From Calditrichia bacterium (lineage in GTDB: Bacteria; Calditrichota; Calditrichia; RBG-13-44-9; J042): DNA of 14,030 nt. This document shows positions 6,049-14,030 of this stretch, piece by piece (the stretch's first letter is position 1; each line of letters begins with the position of its first letter). The position numbers were made by a program, and so were the translations under genes. The DNA is taken from the NCBI GenBank assembly GCA_030430345.1, contig JAUIFT010000014.1, positions 1-14,030 of the forward strand. Reading direction: 5' to 3'. Under the pieces are notes generated by a model that ran no database searches, was not told the DNA's origin, and worked only from the letters and a program-made list of their open reading frames with translations.

Positions 6049-8454
6049 ATGTTTCGCAACTATATCAAGATCACTCTGCGCAATCTTCGCAAGTACAAAG
6101 GATACTCCTTTATCAATATTGCCGGTCTGGCAATCGGACTGGCCTGTTGTGTAATGATCCTCCTGTTTGTGCAGCACGAATTAAGCTATGATAATTTCCA
6201 TGAAAAGGCAGATGACATTTACCGGGTGAGCCGGGAATGGAAAAATGCCGATGGGGAAACCAGTCTGCATCTTGGTCATGTGGCACCTCCAATTGGTCCA
6301 TTGCTCGCCAGTGATTTCAGCGATATTCAGGAAATGACCCGTATGTTAGGTTTTTCCGCCCTGGTGAGCCACAACGAGAACTTTTTTCAGGAAGACAATG
6401 TTTTTTTCGCCGAAGAAAATTTTTTCAAAGTATTTACTTTCCCCCTGCTAAAAGGAAATCCGGAGACTGCGCTTAGCGAACCGGGCACCGTGGTTATTAC
6501 CGAGTCCATCGCCGAAAAGTTTTTCCCCGATGGAGATGCCTATAACCAAACTTTACGCTTCTTTGTACGGGGAATTGAGGCGGATTTCAAAATTACCGGG
6601 ATTACCGCAGACGTACCGCTCAATGCCCATTTTCATTACGACCTTCTCGCCTCTTTTAAAACCTACGAAGCTTTTGGCACCGACCTGGAAAACTGGGGCA
6701 GCAATAATTATTCGACTTTCCTCTTAATGCCCGAGAATTACAACATTGCTAATCTGGCCTCCCAGGTCGATGGTTTTATCGGCCGTCATCATCCCAATGG
6801 TGAACAGGCGGTTGGCCGCACCACTCTGCACTTTATGCCACTAAGGGACATTCACCTCCATTCCAATCTGGATTCGGAAATTGAAGCGAATGGAGACATC
6901 AACAATGTCTATATTTTCTCGGCGATTGCCATTTTGATCTTACTAATTGCCTGCATCAATTTTATGAACCTGGCCACCGCCCGCTCTGCCCGCCGCGCCA
7001 AGGAAGTGGGGATGCGAAAAGTGGTTGGCGCTAAGCGCAGTCAGCTGATTTCCCAGTTTCTGGGGGAATCAATATTGCTGGCGCTACTCTCCCTGCTTCT
7101 GGCATTGGTTCTGGTGATATTTTTTTTACCGACTTATGAAGAATTCCTCGGATATTCATTGGCGACAAGCTTCCAGAACAACCTTCTGCTCGCTGCCAGC
7201 ATGCTTGGCATCGCTTTATTTGTCGGCCTGCTTTCCGGTAGTTACCCGGCCTTTTTTCTCTCTTCTTTTCAGCCGGTCAGCGTTCTTAAAAAATCCGGAA
7301 AAGTGTCCGGCGGTGCTGCCGCGACCTTGCGGAAAACGCTGGTCGTTTTACAATTCTCGATCTCGCTGGTGTTGATGATCGCTGTCGGTATGGTTTACAA
7401 ACAGCTCGACTACGTCCACAATAAAGACCTCGGATTCAGCAAGGATCAGGTGGTTGTATTGCCCTCCAGCCAGGAGATTATCAATCGTTTTCAATCCGTG
7501 CAGAACCGCTTGCTACAGCACCCTAATATCGAAGAAGTATCAATTGCCAAGCGGGTGCCAACCGGCCGCTTACTGGATTCCTGGGGCACCAACCTCAACT
7601 ATGCCGGCACCGATGATCCGATCAATTTCCGAATTGCGGCGCTGGTCGTCGATCATGATTATCTCAATGCTTATGGGATAGAACTCGCGGCCGGCCGGAA
7701 TTTTGACCGCGCGCTTGCCAGCGATTCCACCGAAGCATTTATCCTCAACGAAGCGGCCATTAAGCGCATCGGCTGGGAAAGTGCCGACGAAGCCATTGGC
7801 CAGCCGATGGGATACGGCAGCCGCAATGGCTTCATCATTGGCGTGGTGAAAGACTTTCATTTTGAATCGCTGCGGAATAAAATTTCCCCGATTTGCATGT
7901 TGATATCCAACCGCAGCCTCAACCAGGTTTCCATCAAAATGAATGAGAATGACACCGCTGGCACCCTCGCTTTTCTGGAAACGCAATGGGCTGAATTCCG
8001 CCCCAATTTTCCCTTCGAATACGAATTTATCGATGAACGCTTTAGCCAGTTATATGCCTCGGAAGAACGGCTGATGGAAATTTTCGGTTTCTTTTCGATC
8101 CTGGCGATCCTCATTGCCTGCCTGGGGCTTTTTGGTCTTGCCTCGTTTTCGGCGGAGCAGCGCACTAAAGAAATCGGTATTCGCAAAGTATTGGGCGCCT
8201 CGGTGGGCAAATTAATTTTGATGCTCTCCCAGGAATTTACCAAGTTCGTATTAATCGCGAATCTTATTGCCTGGCCCATCGCCTATTTTGCCATGAACAG
8301 CTGGTTGCAGGAATTTGCCTATCATACCGAGATTGCCTTTAGTATATTTATATTTGCAACGATTGCCGCGTTTCTCATTGCGGTATTAACGGTCGGTTAT
8401 CAGGCGATTAAAGCATCGCTGGCGAATCCGGTCCGGGCCTTGCGTTATGAATAA
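6049..8454 (+). CDS. FtsX/MacB-like ABC transporter permease
   Basis: This 801-residue inner-membrane protein has the double-FtsX layout common in the FCB group. TM1 (about 21-43) follows the N-terminal FRNYIKITLRNLRKYKGYSF-like start. A large extracytoplasmic MacB-type core (about 45-285) comes next. The first FtsX unit spans about 287-405 and contains ARRAKEVGMRKVVGA, the coupling motif, with TMs near 287, 341 and 378. TM5 lies at 430-450, a second extracytoplasmic domain at 455-675, and the last FtsX unit at 678-795 with EQRTKEIGIRKVLGA and three TMs. MacB/LolC-type relatives work as mechanotransmission machines that move lipoproteins, peptides or drugs across the periplasm. AAGAGG six bases before the ATG supports the start. 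No ATPase gene is found in this window, so its partner is encoded elsewhere. It is the first gene of a run with the hydrolase and DUF3052 genes. Confidence 0.93.
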   Translation: MFRNYIKITLRNLRKYKGYSFINIAGLAIGLACCVMILLFVQHELSYDNFHEKADDIYRVSREWKNADGETSLHLGHVAPPIGPLLASDFSDIQEMTRMLGFSALVSHNENFFQEDNVFFAEENFFKVFTFPLLKGNPETALSEPGTVVITESIAEKFFPDGDAYNQTLRFFVRGIEADFKITGITADVPLNAHFHYDLLASFKTYEAFGTDLENWGSNNYSTFLLMPENYNIANLASQVDGFIGRHHPNGEQAVGRTTLHFMPLRDIHLHSNLDSEIEANGDINNVYIFSAIAILILLIACINFMNLATARSARRAKEVGMRKVVGAKRSQLISQFLGESILLALLSLLLALVLVIFFLPTYEEFLGYSLATSFQNNLLLAASMLGIALFVGLLSGSYPAFFLSSFQPVSVLKKSGKVSGGAAATLRKTLVVLQFSISLVLMIAVGMVYKQLDYVHNKDLGFSKDQVVVLPSSQEIINRFQSVQNRLLQHPNIEEVSIAKRVPTGRLLDSWGTNLNYAGTDDPINFRIAALVVDHDYLNAYGIELAAGRNFDRALASDSTEAFILNEAAIKRIGWESADEAIGQPMGYGSRNGFIIGVVKDFHFESLRNKISPICMLISNRSLNQVSIKMNENDTAGTLAFLETQWAEFRPNFPFEYEFIDERFSQLYASEERLMEIFGFFSILAILIACLGLFGLASFSAEQRTKEIGIRKVLGASVGKLILMLSQEFTKFVLIANLIAWPIAYFAMNSWLQEFAYHTEIAFSIFIFATIAAFLIAVLTVGYQAIKASLANPVRALRYE

Positions 8455-8475
8455 GAAGTATTGAAGGGAAGATCA

Positions 8476-9291
8476 ATGACAACTGCGGTGCTGCAGGAAA
8501 TAGATATACGGGTAATAGTTGCAGGTTATCAATTGGCAGTGCGGCAGTTGCATCACGGGGAAAAAGTAGGCGAGTCCCGGCCGGTGCTAGTGTTCCTCCA
8601 CGAAGCGTTAGGTTGTATTACTCAATGGCGGGATTTTCCGGAAGCACTGGCAATTGCCACCGGCTGTGACGCGCTGATCTATGATCGCCCGGGCCATGGA
8701 CGGTCCGCGCCCCTGAAGTCCCCCCGAAAGCCGGACTACCTGACCCGGGAAGCGCTGGACATTCTGCCCGCTTTGCTTCAGGAATTAAACATCTCGGAAA
8801 TTATTCCGGTTGGGCACAGCGACGGCGGGTCCATCGCCTTAATTTTCGCCGCCGCTTTTCCGGAAAAAACCAGGGCAGCGATTTGCGAAGCGGCCCATGT
8901 ATTTGTGGAAGATATTACTTTAGCGGGGATTCGGGCTGCCGTGGAAAATTATTACCAATCCGATGTCCCGGAAAAATTGGCCCGTCATCATGGCAAGAAT
9001 ACTGAGCCGATGGTAAAAGCCTGGTATGAAACCTGGCTCTCTCCGGCTTTTCGGCATTGGGATATTACCAGTGTTCTGCCGCAAATAACCGCCCCACTCC
9101 TGCTGCTGCAGGGCGCCGATGACGAATATGGCACTACCGCCCAGTTGGATGCCATTGCCAATGGCGCACAAGGACCGGCTGAAATCCATCTTTTAGGGAA
9201 ATGCGGGCACACGCCGCATCGCCAGCAGCGGGAAGCGGCTCTGGCAAAAATGACTTATTTTATTTCCGCCTTATTATCCAAAAATATTTGA
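8476..9291 (+). CDS. Alpha/beta hydrolase
   Basis: This 271-residue cytoplasmic protein has the alpha/beta hydrolase fold. The nucleophile elbow is GHSDGG (113-118, Ser115). The acid is probably Asp215 or Asp216 in LQGADDEYG, and His245 in GKCGHTPH completes the triad. The oxyanion region reads FLHEALGCITQWRDFP (40-55), and the next strand has YDRPGHGRS (69-77). The HEALGC...WRDFP pattern together with GHSDGGSIAL marks a family of hydrolases related to MenH-like and haloalkane-dehalogenase-like proteins. I know no characterised member with certainty, so the substrate (ester, thioester or C-C bond) is open. The ATG at 8476 was chosen over the in-frame TTG at 8461 because an AAGGG site lies 7 bases before it. 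It starts 21 bases after the permease stop and 17 bases before the next gene, so it is co-transcribed with both. Confidence 0.9.
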   Translation: MTTAVLQEIDIRVIVAGYQLAVRQLHHGEKVGESRPVLVFLHEALGCITQWRDFPEALAIATGCDALIYDRPGHGRSAPLKSPRKPDYLTREALDILPALLQELNISEIIPVGHSDGGSIALIFAAAFPEKTRAAICEAAHVFVEDITLAGIRAAVENYYQSDVPEKLARHHGKNTEPMVKAWYETWLSPAFRHWDITSVLPQITAPLLLLQGADDEYGTTAQLDAIANGAQGPAEIHLLGKCGHTPHRQQREAALAKMTYFISALLSKNI

Positions 9292-9308
9292 TTAGATCAG
9301 GGGGAAAA

Positions 9309-9719
9309 ATGCCTTCAGGATACTCCGGTACACCGCTTCAGAAAAAGCTCGGCATCAAGCCGCTTTACCGCTTATATATTTTTCATCCGCCGGCCGATTA
9401 CGCGGACACACTCGGTGCCCTTCCGGCAGACTGCCAGGTTTATTCGGATCTAAGTAAGTCGCTCGATTTTATCCAGGGCTTTTTTACCGAAGTCGCTGTT
9501 CTCCAGCACCATTTGGGAAAATTCAAAGCCGCCTTAAAATCAAATGGCATGCTCTGGATTTGCTGGCCGAAGAAGGCTGCGAAAATTCCCAGTGACCTAA
9601 GCCGGGATATTATCCGGGAGATTGGTCTGGCGGCCGGCCTGGTCGATGTAAAAGTTTGCGCAGTCGACGAGCGCTGGTCCGGATTAAAATTTGTTTATCG
9701 TTTAAAAGACCGCGCTTAG
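9309..9719 (+). CDS. DUF3052 family protein
   Basis: This 136-residue soluble protein starts GYSGTPLQKKLGIK at residue 4 and ends with the block GLVDVKVCAVDERWSGLKFVYR. It also has MLWICWPKKAA near residue 80. These three blocks are the hallmarks I recall for the DUF3052 family, small proteins often annotated only as hypothetical. The biochemical role is unknown. The central part (DLSKSLDFIQGFFTEVAVLQHHLGK) looks helical, and no catalytic signature, signal peptide or membrane segment is visible. ATG at 9309 is preceded by an AGGGGG ribosome binding site at 9299-9304. A longer reading from 9201 would overlap the hydrolase and lose family similarity. It is the third gene of the permease run, only 17 bases after the hydrolase. 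The only functional hint from context is co-expression with an envelope transporter part and a hydrolase. Confidence 0.85.
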   Translation: MPSGYSGTPLQKKLGIKPLYRLYIFHPPADYADTLGALPADCQVYSDLSKSLDFIQGFFTEVAVLQHHLGKFKAALKSNGMLWICWPKKAAKIPSDLSRDIIREIGLAAGLVDVKVCAVDERWSGLKFVYRLKDRA

Positions 9720-9787
9720 AAATTTCTCTGGATAAGTCGGTGAAGGATTGCCGGGAAAAGAAATTCGCCTATTTTTTCAATTTACAT

Positions 9788-9816
9788 TTGACATCATACC
9801 GAAAAGCCTTTATCTT
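9788..9816 (+). promoter_or_regulatory. Strong promoter of rpsT
   Basis: A perfect -35 TTGACA (9788-9793), a 17-base spacer and -10 TATCTT (9811-9816, 4 of 6) lie 50 bases before the rpsT start. Transcription would begin near 9823, giving a leader of about 44 bases. It is the most consensus-like promoter in the window and fits the high output needed for a ribosomal protein. Confidence 0.7.
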
Positions 9817-9866
9817 AGGCGGTTGATTGATAATAACGCACTATTTTAATAAAAGGTATTTATAGT

Positions 9867-10121
9867 ATGGCACATCATAAGTCAGCGCTCAAGCGAATTC
9901 AACTCTCGGAAATCAGCCGGCAGAAAAACCGTTTTTATAAAGCACGTATGAAGACAGCCGTTAAGAACGTGTTGGCAACGGACTCGAAAGAAAATGGCGC
10001 CAAAGCATTAGTCGCAGCCTACTCTATTATTGACAAACTGGCAATCAAGGGAATTATTCCCAAGAATAGAGCAGCGAATAAAAAGGCGCGCCTCGCTCGC
10101 CATGTAAACGCTTTAGGGTAA
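9867..10121 (+). CDS. rpsT: 30S ribosomal protein S20
   Basis: This small basic protein of 84 residues (family usual 80-95) is rich in Lys, Arg and Ala. It has the S20 pattern: MAHHKSALKRIQLSEISRQKN at the N terminus, an internal helix ending TAVKNVL, and the C-terminal KGIIPKNRAANKKARLARHV, the characteristic conserved block. S20 is a primary 16S rRNA-binding protein, a three-helix bundle at the base of the 30S subunit. AAAAGG ten bases before the ATG serves as ribosome binding site. It stands alone, with its own promoter upstream and a hairpin terminator downstream, as rpsT does in many bacteria. In E. coli, S20 represses its own translation; nothing here shows whether that applies. The neighbours are unrelated in function. 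Confidence 0.97.
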   Translation: MAHHKSALKRIQLSEISRQKNRFYKARMKTAVKNVLATDSKENGAKALVAAYSIIDKLAIKGIIPKNRAANKKARLARHVNALG

Positions 10122-10144
10122 GCTTCTTTCTTACCGCCCAACTC

Positions 10145-10190
10145 ACAAGAAGCCGCATTAAGATCGTTTAATGCGGCTTCTTGTTTGTAC
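10145..10190 (+). terminator. Terminator of rpsT
   Basis: A perfect 17-bp stem (10145-10161 with 10168-10184) encloses a 6-base loop, beginning 24 bases after the rpsT stop. It is followed by TTGTTTGT rather than an unbroken T run. The stem core is GAAGCCGCAT. The other strand has no T tract after the hairpin, so it is probably one-directional. Confidence 0.85.
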
Positions 10191-10293
10191 TGAACAATCC
10201 CTTCCACTACTGCGGAAGTTATCTATTCCAAAATTCTGAATTTGGCAATTGCAGAAAGCAGATAGCGTTTTTACTGCCAGCTGCCGCGAATCC

Positions 10294-13200
10294 TTACACA
10301 CCTTTCACTACCAGTTCCACTTCCACACCGTTGCCGTTGCGTAGAACCAGCTCACCGCCAATGCGCCTGGCGCGCATCTCCATGTTCATTAAGCCATGTC
10401 CGCTTTTTTCCTTAGCCTCCGGCAACCCTTGCCCATTATCGCTAATTTTCATCACAAAATTACCATTTATTTGGTCGATATTAACACTTACCCGGGATGC
10501 GCCGGCATGCTTGGCGATATTGTTAACGGCTTCTTTAAAGATCAAGTAGATATTCTGCCGCAAAGCGATCGGCAATTTCTTATGCATCTCAAGCCCTTCA
10601 CAGTGGAAAGTGTAGTCGATGTTTTTCGCGGAAAAAAGCGTCGAGGCGAAATCGCGCATGCGATCGATTAAATCCTGCAGGCTATCATTACGGGCGTCTA
10701 TGGACCAGACAATATCGCTCATATTTACGACCATTTCCCGGCTCATACTGCCGATTCTTTCCAGCAAGTGATTCTGCTCGCTGCTATCCGCGCCACTGCG
10801 AATCAGATCGGAATAGAGGGCGATTTTCGTTAGCGTAGAGCCAACATCGTCATGGAGATCGCTGGCAATTCGCACCCGTACCCGCTCGATCTCCAATAGC
10901 TTTGAGATGCGATAGCGGTGCAAGGCCCAAAGAATTGTCGCCACAATCAGCACCACCAATAAACGAAACCACCAGGTTTCCCAAAATGGTGGGGAGATTC
11001 GCAGGGGGATGGAGATGCCAGCTTCATTCCAGACACCATCATTATTTGCCGCTTTTACCCGGAAGGTATAATTGCCGGGATCGAGATTGGTATAGTTGAC
11101 GAAACGGCGATTGCCAGTAAATATCCAGTCTTTATCAAACCCCTCCATTTTATAGGCATAGCGATTTTTTTCCGGATTAGTAAAATCCAGGGCGACAAAC
11201 TCGAAACCGAAGAAGCGGTCTTCATGGCTGAGTTGAATCTCCTCACGAATTTGCAATGGGCGGCCCAGCAGCTCAATTTCATCGAAACGGCGAAAGGCAG
11301 TAAAAGCAATTGGGGGTGGAGACGGATTGTCCTGCACATTGGCCGGAAAAAAGCGGTTCAGTCCATTTACACCGCCAAAGAACAATTCCCCGCTTTTGCT
11401 ACGGAAGCCGGCACTAACGTTAAACTCATTGCTTTGCAGGCCATCGCCGGCGTCATAATTACGAAATTGCTCTCCGGGCGGGGCATCCGGGGAAAAGCGG
11501 GAAAGTCCCCGGTAAGTCGCAATCCAGAGGTCGCCACTATCATCTCCCTGGATGGCAACTACGGTATTATTCGACAAACCATCGCGTTCCAGAAAACGGG
11601 TAAATTTACCGGTCATGCGATTCGCCGGCGTCAGCTGGGCAAAACCATGCTCCGTGCCAACCCAAAGATTACCGTCTGCCGTTTCGTACATACATTTTAC
11701 CACATTCGCATTCAAAGAAGTATTATCATTAGGGTTATGCAGGTAACGAACACATCTGCCGGTTTCCGGATCGAAATGATTTAATCCGTTGGCGGTGCCA
11801 ACCCAGAAGAATCCATCCCGGCTCTCCAGCAGTTGGGTAACACTATTGTCCGATAATGAAGCAGGATTGTCGGGATCATGAAAATATTTAGCGAATGATT
11901 CCCGCTGGCGATCGAAGAGGTTGAGACCGCCGGCAGTTGTCGCCGCCCACAGGTTTCCCCGGCTGTCGTCGAGAATATCATTTACCCGACTGCTGCCGAG
12001 GCTATTATCATCCGCTGGATCATGGGTAAATTGGGTAAATTTTTCATTCCGGAAATCGAACCGGTAGAGGCCTCCCCCAAAAGTGCCGACCCACATCGTG
12101 CCGGTATGATCGTAGCATAACGAATAAGCGAAACCGTCCGGGCCGCGGGAGTTATTATGTTCCAACAGATAAGCCCGGTACTCGCCGGTAGTCTGATTCA
12201 GCCGATCGACGCCTTCATTGTGCCCGATCCACAGTTCCACCCGGTCATTGTCATCTACTTCCCAAACGCTCAGGACGTTGTTGTGAGACAAGGTGTTACG
12301 GTTATGGGGATTATTCCGATAATGGACGAACTTACGCGACTTCAGGTCGATCATATTAATGCCACCATTGGTGGTTACCCAGAGGTTCCGGGATTGATCC
12401 TGATAAACCTTCCGCACGAAATCGTCGCTGAGACTTTCCTCATCAGTCGAGACATATTTAAAATGGTAGAACTTTCCGGTCTGCGGATTAAAACGATTTA
12501 ATCCACCGCCAAACGTGCCAATCCAGAGGAAATGGTCATCATCTTCGGTAATACCAAAAACCCGCTTTTCGCTAATGCTGAAAGGGTCTGCCGGGTCCGG
12601 CAAAAAGGATTGGAAGGTTTCTGTTTTTCGATCGAAGCGGATCAGGCCGCGGCCATAGGTGCCCAGCCAGAAAGTACCGGCATGATCCTGAAAGACCGTC
12701 ATAACGAAGTTGCTCGGCAGGCTCCCCGGATCATTCGGGTCATTCCGGAACCGCTTCAGCTGATCATTTTTCGGGTTTAGCCGCCCCAATCCACCGCCAA
12801 TAGCGCCAAACCAGAGGAAACCGTCCTCGTCCTCAATAATAGCTGTAATCCGATTGGGCGGAATGCTATTCGGATTTTTCTTATCGTTCAAATATCTGCG
12901 AAAACGAATATTGTTCGCGGCAAGGTCTTCAGCTGTAACGACGTTCAAACCATTTTCGGTGCCAACCCAGAGGTTGCCGGCCCTATCCTGCATTATGGAC
13001 CAAACGTCGCTATTACTGATGCTGGTGCTATCCGCTTCCTGATGATGAAAATGCTCAAATACGGCACGGGGGCGTCCCTTTTCTCCAACTTCCGTGCGAA
13101 TTAAGCGATTTAATCCATTCGGCGTGCCCACCCATAAATATCGGTCCCGATCTTCGAAAATTACCCGGATGTGACTATTCGACAGTGAGGTGCTATCTCC

Positions 13201-13428
13201 CGGAATTTGTTTAAAAATTTGAAAGTTATGACCATTAAATTTATTCAAGCCGCTACCGCTGCCAAACCAGAGGAACCCTTCGGAATCTTGCAGTACGCTA
13301 AAAACGACGGTCTGGGAAAGACCTTCTTCAATAGTAATGCGCTTGATTTTCAGATTGGGCTGCTGACCGAAGGTTAGGCTGGTAGGCAGGAGCGCTATCA
13401 GCAGAATGAAGCAGTAAAGTTTTTTCAT
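10294..13428 (-). CDS. Two-component-propeller sensor histidine kinase
   Basis: This 1044-residue membrane sensor kinase begins with a signal peptide or N-terminal anchor (about 1-22, ending near TFGQQ). Fourteen propeller repeats follow (about 40-695), each close to V..I..D..G.LWVGT..GLNRF, enough for two seven-bladed beta-propellers in the periplasm. A Y_Y_Y domain (about 755-812, RYAYKMEGFDKDW...YTNLDPGNYTFRV) comes next, then one membrane helix (about 819-837) and a HisKA_3 domain with IASDLHDDVGSTL (His859 as phosphorylation site). A HATPase domain closes the protein, with EAVNNIAKHA (N-box, 966-975), DNGQGL (997-1002) and GHGLMNM (1010-1016). It stops right after the ATPase domain, lacking the receiver and AraC domains of the Bacteroides hybrid systems. 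The output is a separate LuxR/NarL-type regulator by family precedent, and none is seen here. ATG at 13428 was preferred to a TTG at 13434; neither has a clear ribosome binding site. The ligand is unknown. Bacteroides relatives bind glycan fragments. Confidence 0.95.
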   Translation of the reverse strand: MKKLYCFILLIALLPTSLTFGQQPNLKIKRITIEEGLSQTVVFSVLQDSEGFLWFGSGSGLNKFNGHNFQIFKQIPGDSTSLSNSHIRVIFEDRDRYLWVGTPNGLNRLIRTEVGEKGRPRAVFEHFHHQEADSTSISNSDVWSIMQDRAGNLWVGTENGLNVVTAEDLAANNIRFRRYLNDKKNPNSIPPNRITAIIEDEDGFLWFGAIGGGLGRLNPKNDQLKRFRNDPNDPGSLPSNFVMTVFQDHAGTFWLGTYGRGLIRFDRKTETFQSFLPDPADPFSISEKRVFGITEDDDHFLWIGTFGGGLNRFNPQTGKFYHFKYVSTDEESLSDDFVRKVYQDQSRNLWVTTNGGINMIDLKSRKFVHYRNNPHNRNTLSHNNVLSVWEVDDNDRVELWIGHNEGVDRLNQTTGEYRAYLLEHNNSRGPDGFAYSLCYDHTGTMWVGTFGGGLYRFDFRNEKFTQFTHDPADDNSLGSSRVNDILDDSRGNLWAATTAGGLNLFDRQRESFAKYFHDPDNPASLSDNSVTQLLESRDGFFWVGTANGLNHFDPETGRCVRYLHNPNDNTSLNANVVKCMYETADGNLWVGTEHGFAQLTPANRMTGKFTRFLERDGLSNNTVVAIQGDDSGDLWIATYRGLSRFSPDAPPGEQFRNYDAGDGLQSNEFNVSAGFRSKSGELFFGGVNGLNRFFPANVQDNPSPPPIAFTAFRRFDEIELLGRPLQIREEIQLSHEDRFFGFEFVALDFTNPEKNRYAYKMEGFDKDWIFTGNRRFVNYTNLDPGNYTFRVKAANNDGVWNEAGISIPLRISPPFWETWWFRLLVVLIVATILWALHRYRISKLLEIERVRVRIASDLHDDVGSTLTKIALYSDLIRSGADSSEQNHLLERIGSMSREMVVNMSDIVWSIDARNDSLQDLIDRMRDFASTLFSAKNIDYTFHCEGLEMHKKLPIALRQNIYLIFKEAVNNIAKHAGASRVSVNIDQINGNFVMKISDNGQGLPEAKEKSGHGLMNMEMRARRIGGELVLRNGNGVEVELVVKGV

Positions 13429-13558
13429 AAACAAGCACTGTTTCAGTCGTGTTTAAGGTTTAAGCCAATTGCTATGCCGCTCCCGAAAAGGGATGCAGAA
13501 CAGGTAAAACGATGTTCAGCGTTACGCCCTTAAGCATTACTGCTTGTTGCTCAAGCAA

Positions 13559-14030
13559 TTATTTGCTTCCAAAAATTGCTGTATTGATGCGCGCATTTTT
13601 TTCATCATCTTTGGCAATGCCAATAACCAGCTCAAACGGTTGGCTTTTTGGCGGCAAGCAGAATTGATCATTGCAGGCCTGATAATATACTGCCCCTTTG
13701 AGAACCATTTCCGTTTCTGAAAAAAATTTCGGAAGAATCACGCTACCGTAGACGACAACGGTCTCTTCGTATACCCGCATCGGCTCTTCCGAGAAATCAA
13801 ACATTTTTTCATCCGCCTCCGGATAGTCGAAAGCGCCAAAGGTGATCTCGGGAAGGCTGTCCATAAAAACTTCGGTGGGGATCAAAAATTCACTCAACGG
13901 CTGATTGCCATTGATGTGCCAGGGTGTGTGGACAACAATTTCCACAGCAATTTTGTTTTCCGCACCGGGCACCAGTTTTTCGTTCGCACTGAGCAAACGG
14001 GCATCCAGCACTTTCGGTTGGGCGAACAAG
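13559..14030 (-). CDS. DsbD N-terminal (DsbD-alpha) domain protein, 5' end cut
   Basis: The frame is open at the right edge, so the beginning of the gene lies outside; the TTG at 14029 is not credible as a start. The 156 visible residues match the immunoglobulin-like N-terminal domain of the thiol-disulfide interchange protein DsbD. They include HTPWHINGNQP near the start, and VYYQACNDQFCLPP, where the Cys-x4-Cys pair (13658-13675) corresponds to the redox pair of E. coli DsbD-alpha (Cys103/Cys109). This domain passes reducing equivalents to periplasmic partners such as DsbC or cytochrome-maturation thioredoxins. Unlike full DsbD, the protein stops about 25 residues after the motif block, with no membrane domain and no thioredoxin domain. 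It is either a stand-alone alpha domain or the C-terminal domain of a differently ordered protein. It lies 130 bases upstream of the kinase gene on the same strand, and co-transcription is not evident. Confidence 0.82.
   Translation of the reverse strand, partial: LFAQPKVLDARLLSANEKLVPGAENKIAVEIVVHTPWHINGNQPLSEFLIPTEVFMDSLPEITFGAFDYPEADEKMFDFSEEPMRVYEETVVVYGSVILPKFFSETEMVLKGAVYYQACNDQFCLPPKSQPFELVIGIAKDDEKNARINTAIFGSK

Noticed and set aside
10185..10293. Short hairpins between the rpsT terminator and the kinase stop
   Set aside because: Stems of only about 5 bp and no T tract on the minus strand; no terminator for the kinase gene can be called.
11224..11784. 186-codon open frame on the + strand inside the kinase gene
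   Set aside because: It is antisense to the propeller repeats, whose biased codons keep the opposite strand open. The product has no recognisable features.
38..13434. Propeller repeats at DNA level as a tandem repeat, CRISPR or recent duplication
   Set aside because: The protein repeats are degenerate and the DNA copies differ strongly, so this is an old domain repeat. No CRISPR-like spacing, insertion sequence ends or tRNA cloverleaf were found in the window.
13541..13557. Small inverted repeat (TGCTTG / CAAGCA) just after the DsbD-like gene stop
   Set aside because: The 6-bp stem has no T run on the transcript side, so it is too weak to call a terminator.

Overview
The window is ordinary-density bacterial chromosome, about half G+C by eye. 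It holds nine protein genes (two cut by the window edges), no RNA genes, no CRISPR and no mobile elements. The gene types (an 8-TM FtsX/MacB-like permease of about 800 residues, a giant two-component-propeller histidine kinase, a DsbD N-terminal domain protein) point to the FCB superphylum. Clear AGGAGG-type ribosome binding sites and near-consensus -35/-10 promoters fit a Calditrichota/KSB1-like lineage better than a typical Bacteroidota. That placement is inference; no marker gene here is decisive.

Layout: (1) 1-1459 (+) is the 3' part of a PEP-synthase-type ATP-grasp protein that ends in a nucleotidyltransferase-like domain. (2) 1488-4990 (-) is a tight three-gene operon with its own promoter (5028-5056). 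In transcription order it encodes a threonine-synthase-like PLP enzyme, a QueC-like PP-loop ATPase with a four-Cys cluster, and a creatininase-family amidohydrolase. I cannot match this set to a characterised pathway, and it is the best candidate here for an undescribed system. (3) 5117-5809 (-) is a degenerate receiver domain joined to a histidine-kinase-like dimerisation helix with no ATPase domain. (4) After a divergent regulatory region (5810-6048) comes a + strand cluster, 6049-9719: an FtsX-type ABC permease, an alpha/beta hydrolase and a DUF3052 protein. (5) rpsT (ribosomal protein S20) at 9867-10121 is a separate transcription unit with a strong promoter and a 17-bp perfect hairpin terminator. 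(6) 10294-13428 (-) is a membrane sensor kinase with 14 propeller repeats. (7) 13559-14030 (-) is the 3' part of a DsbD-alpha-like thiol-disulfide protein.

How they work together: the operon in (2) combines PLP chemistry on an amino-acid-like substrate, ATP-dependent activation by a PP-loop enzyme, and metal-dependent amide hydrolysis, as expected of a small-molecule biosynthesis or modification route. The signalling genes in (3) and (6) are both incomplete two-component parts whose partners are not seen here. No gene gap exceeds 300 bases; the longest (5810-6048, about 240 bases) holds a promoter, a 12-bp palindrome and chained mini-ORFs.
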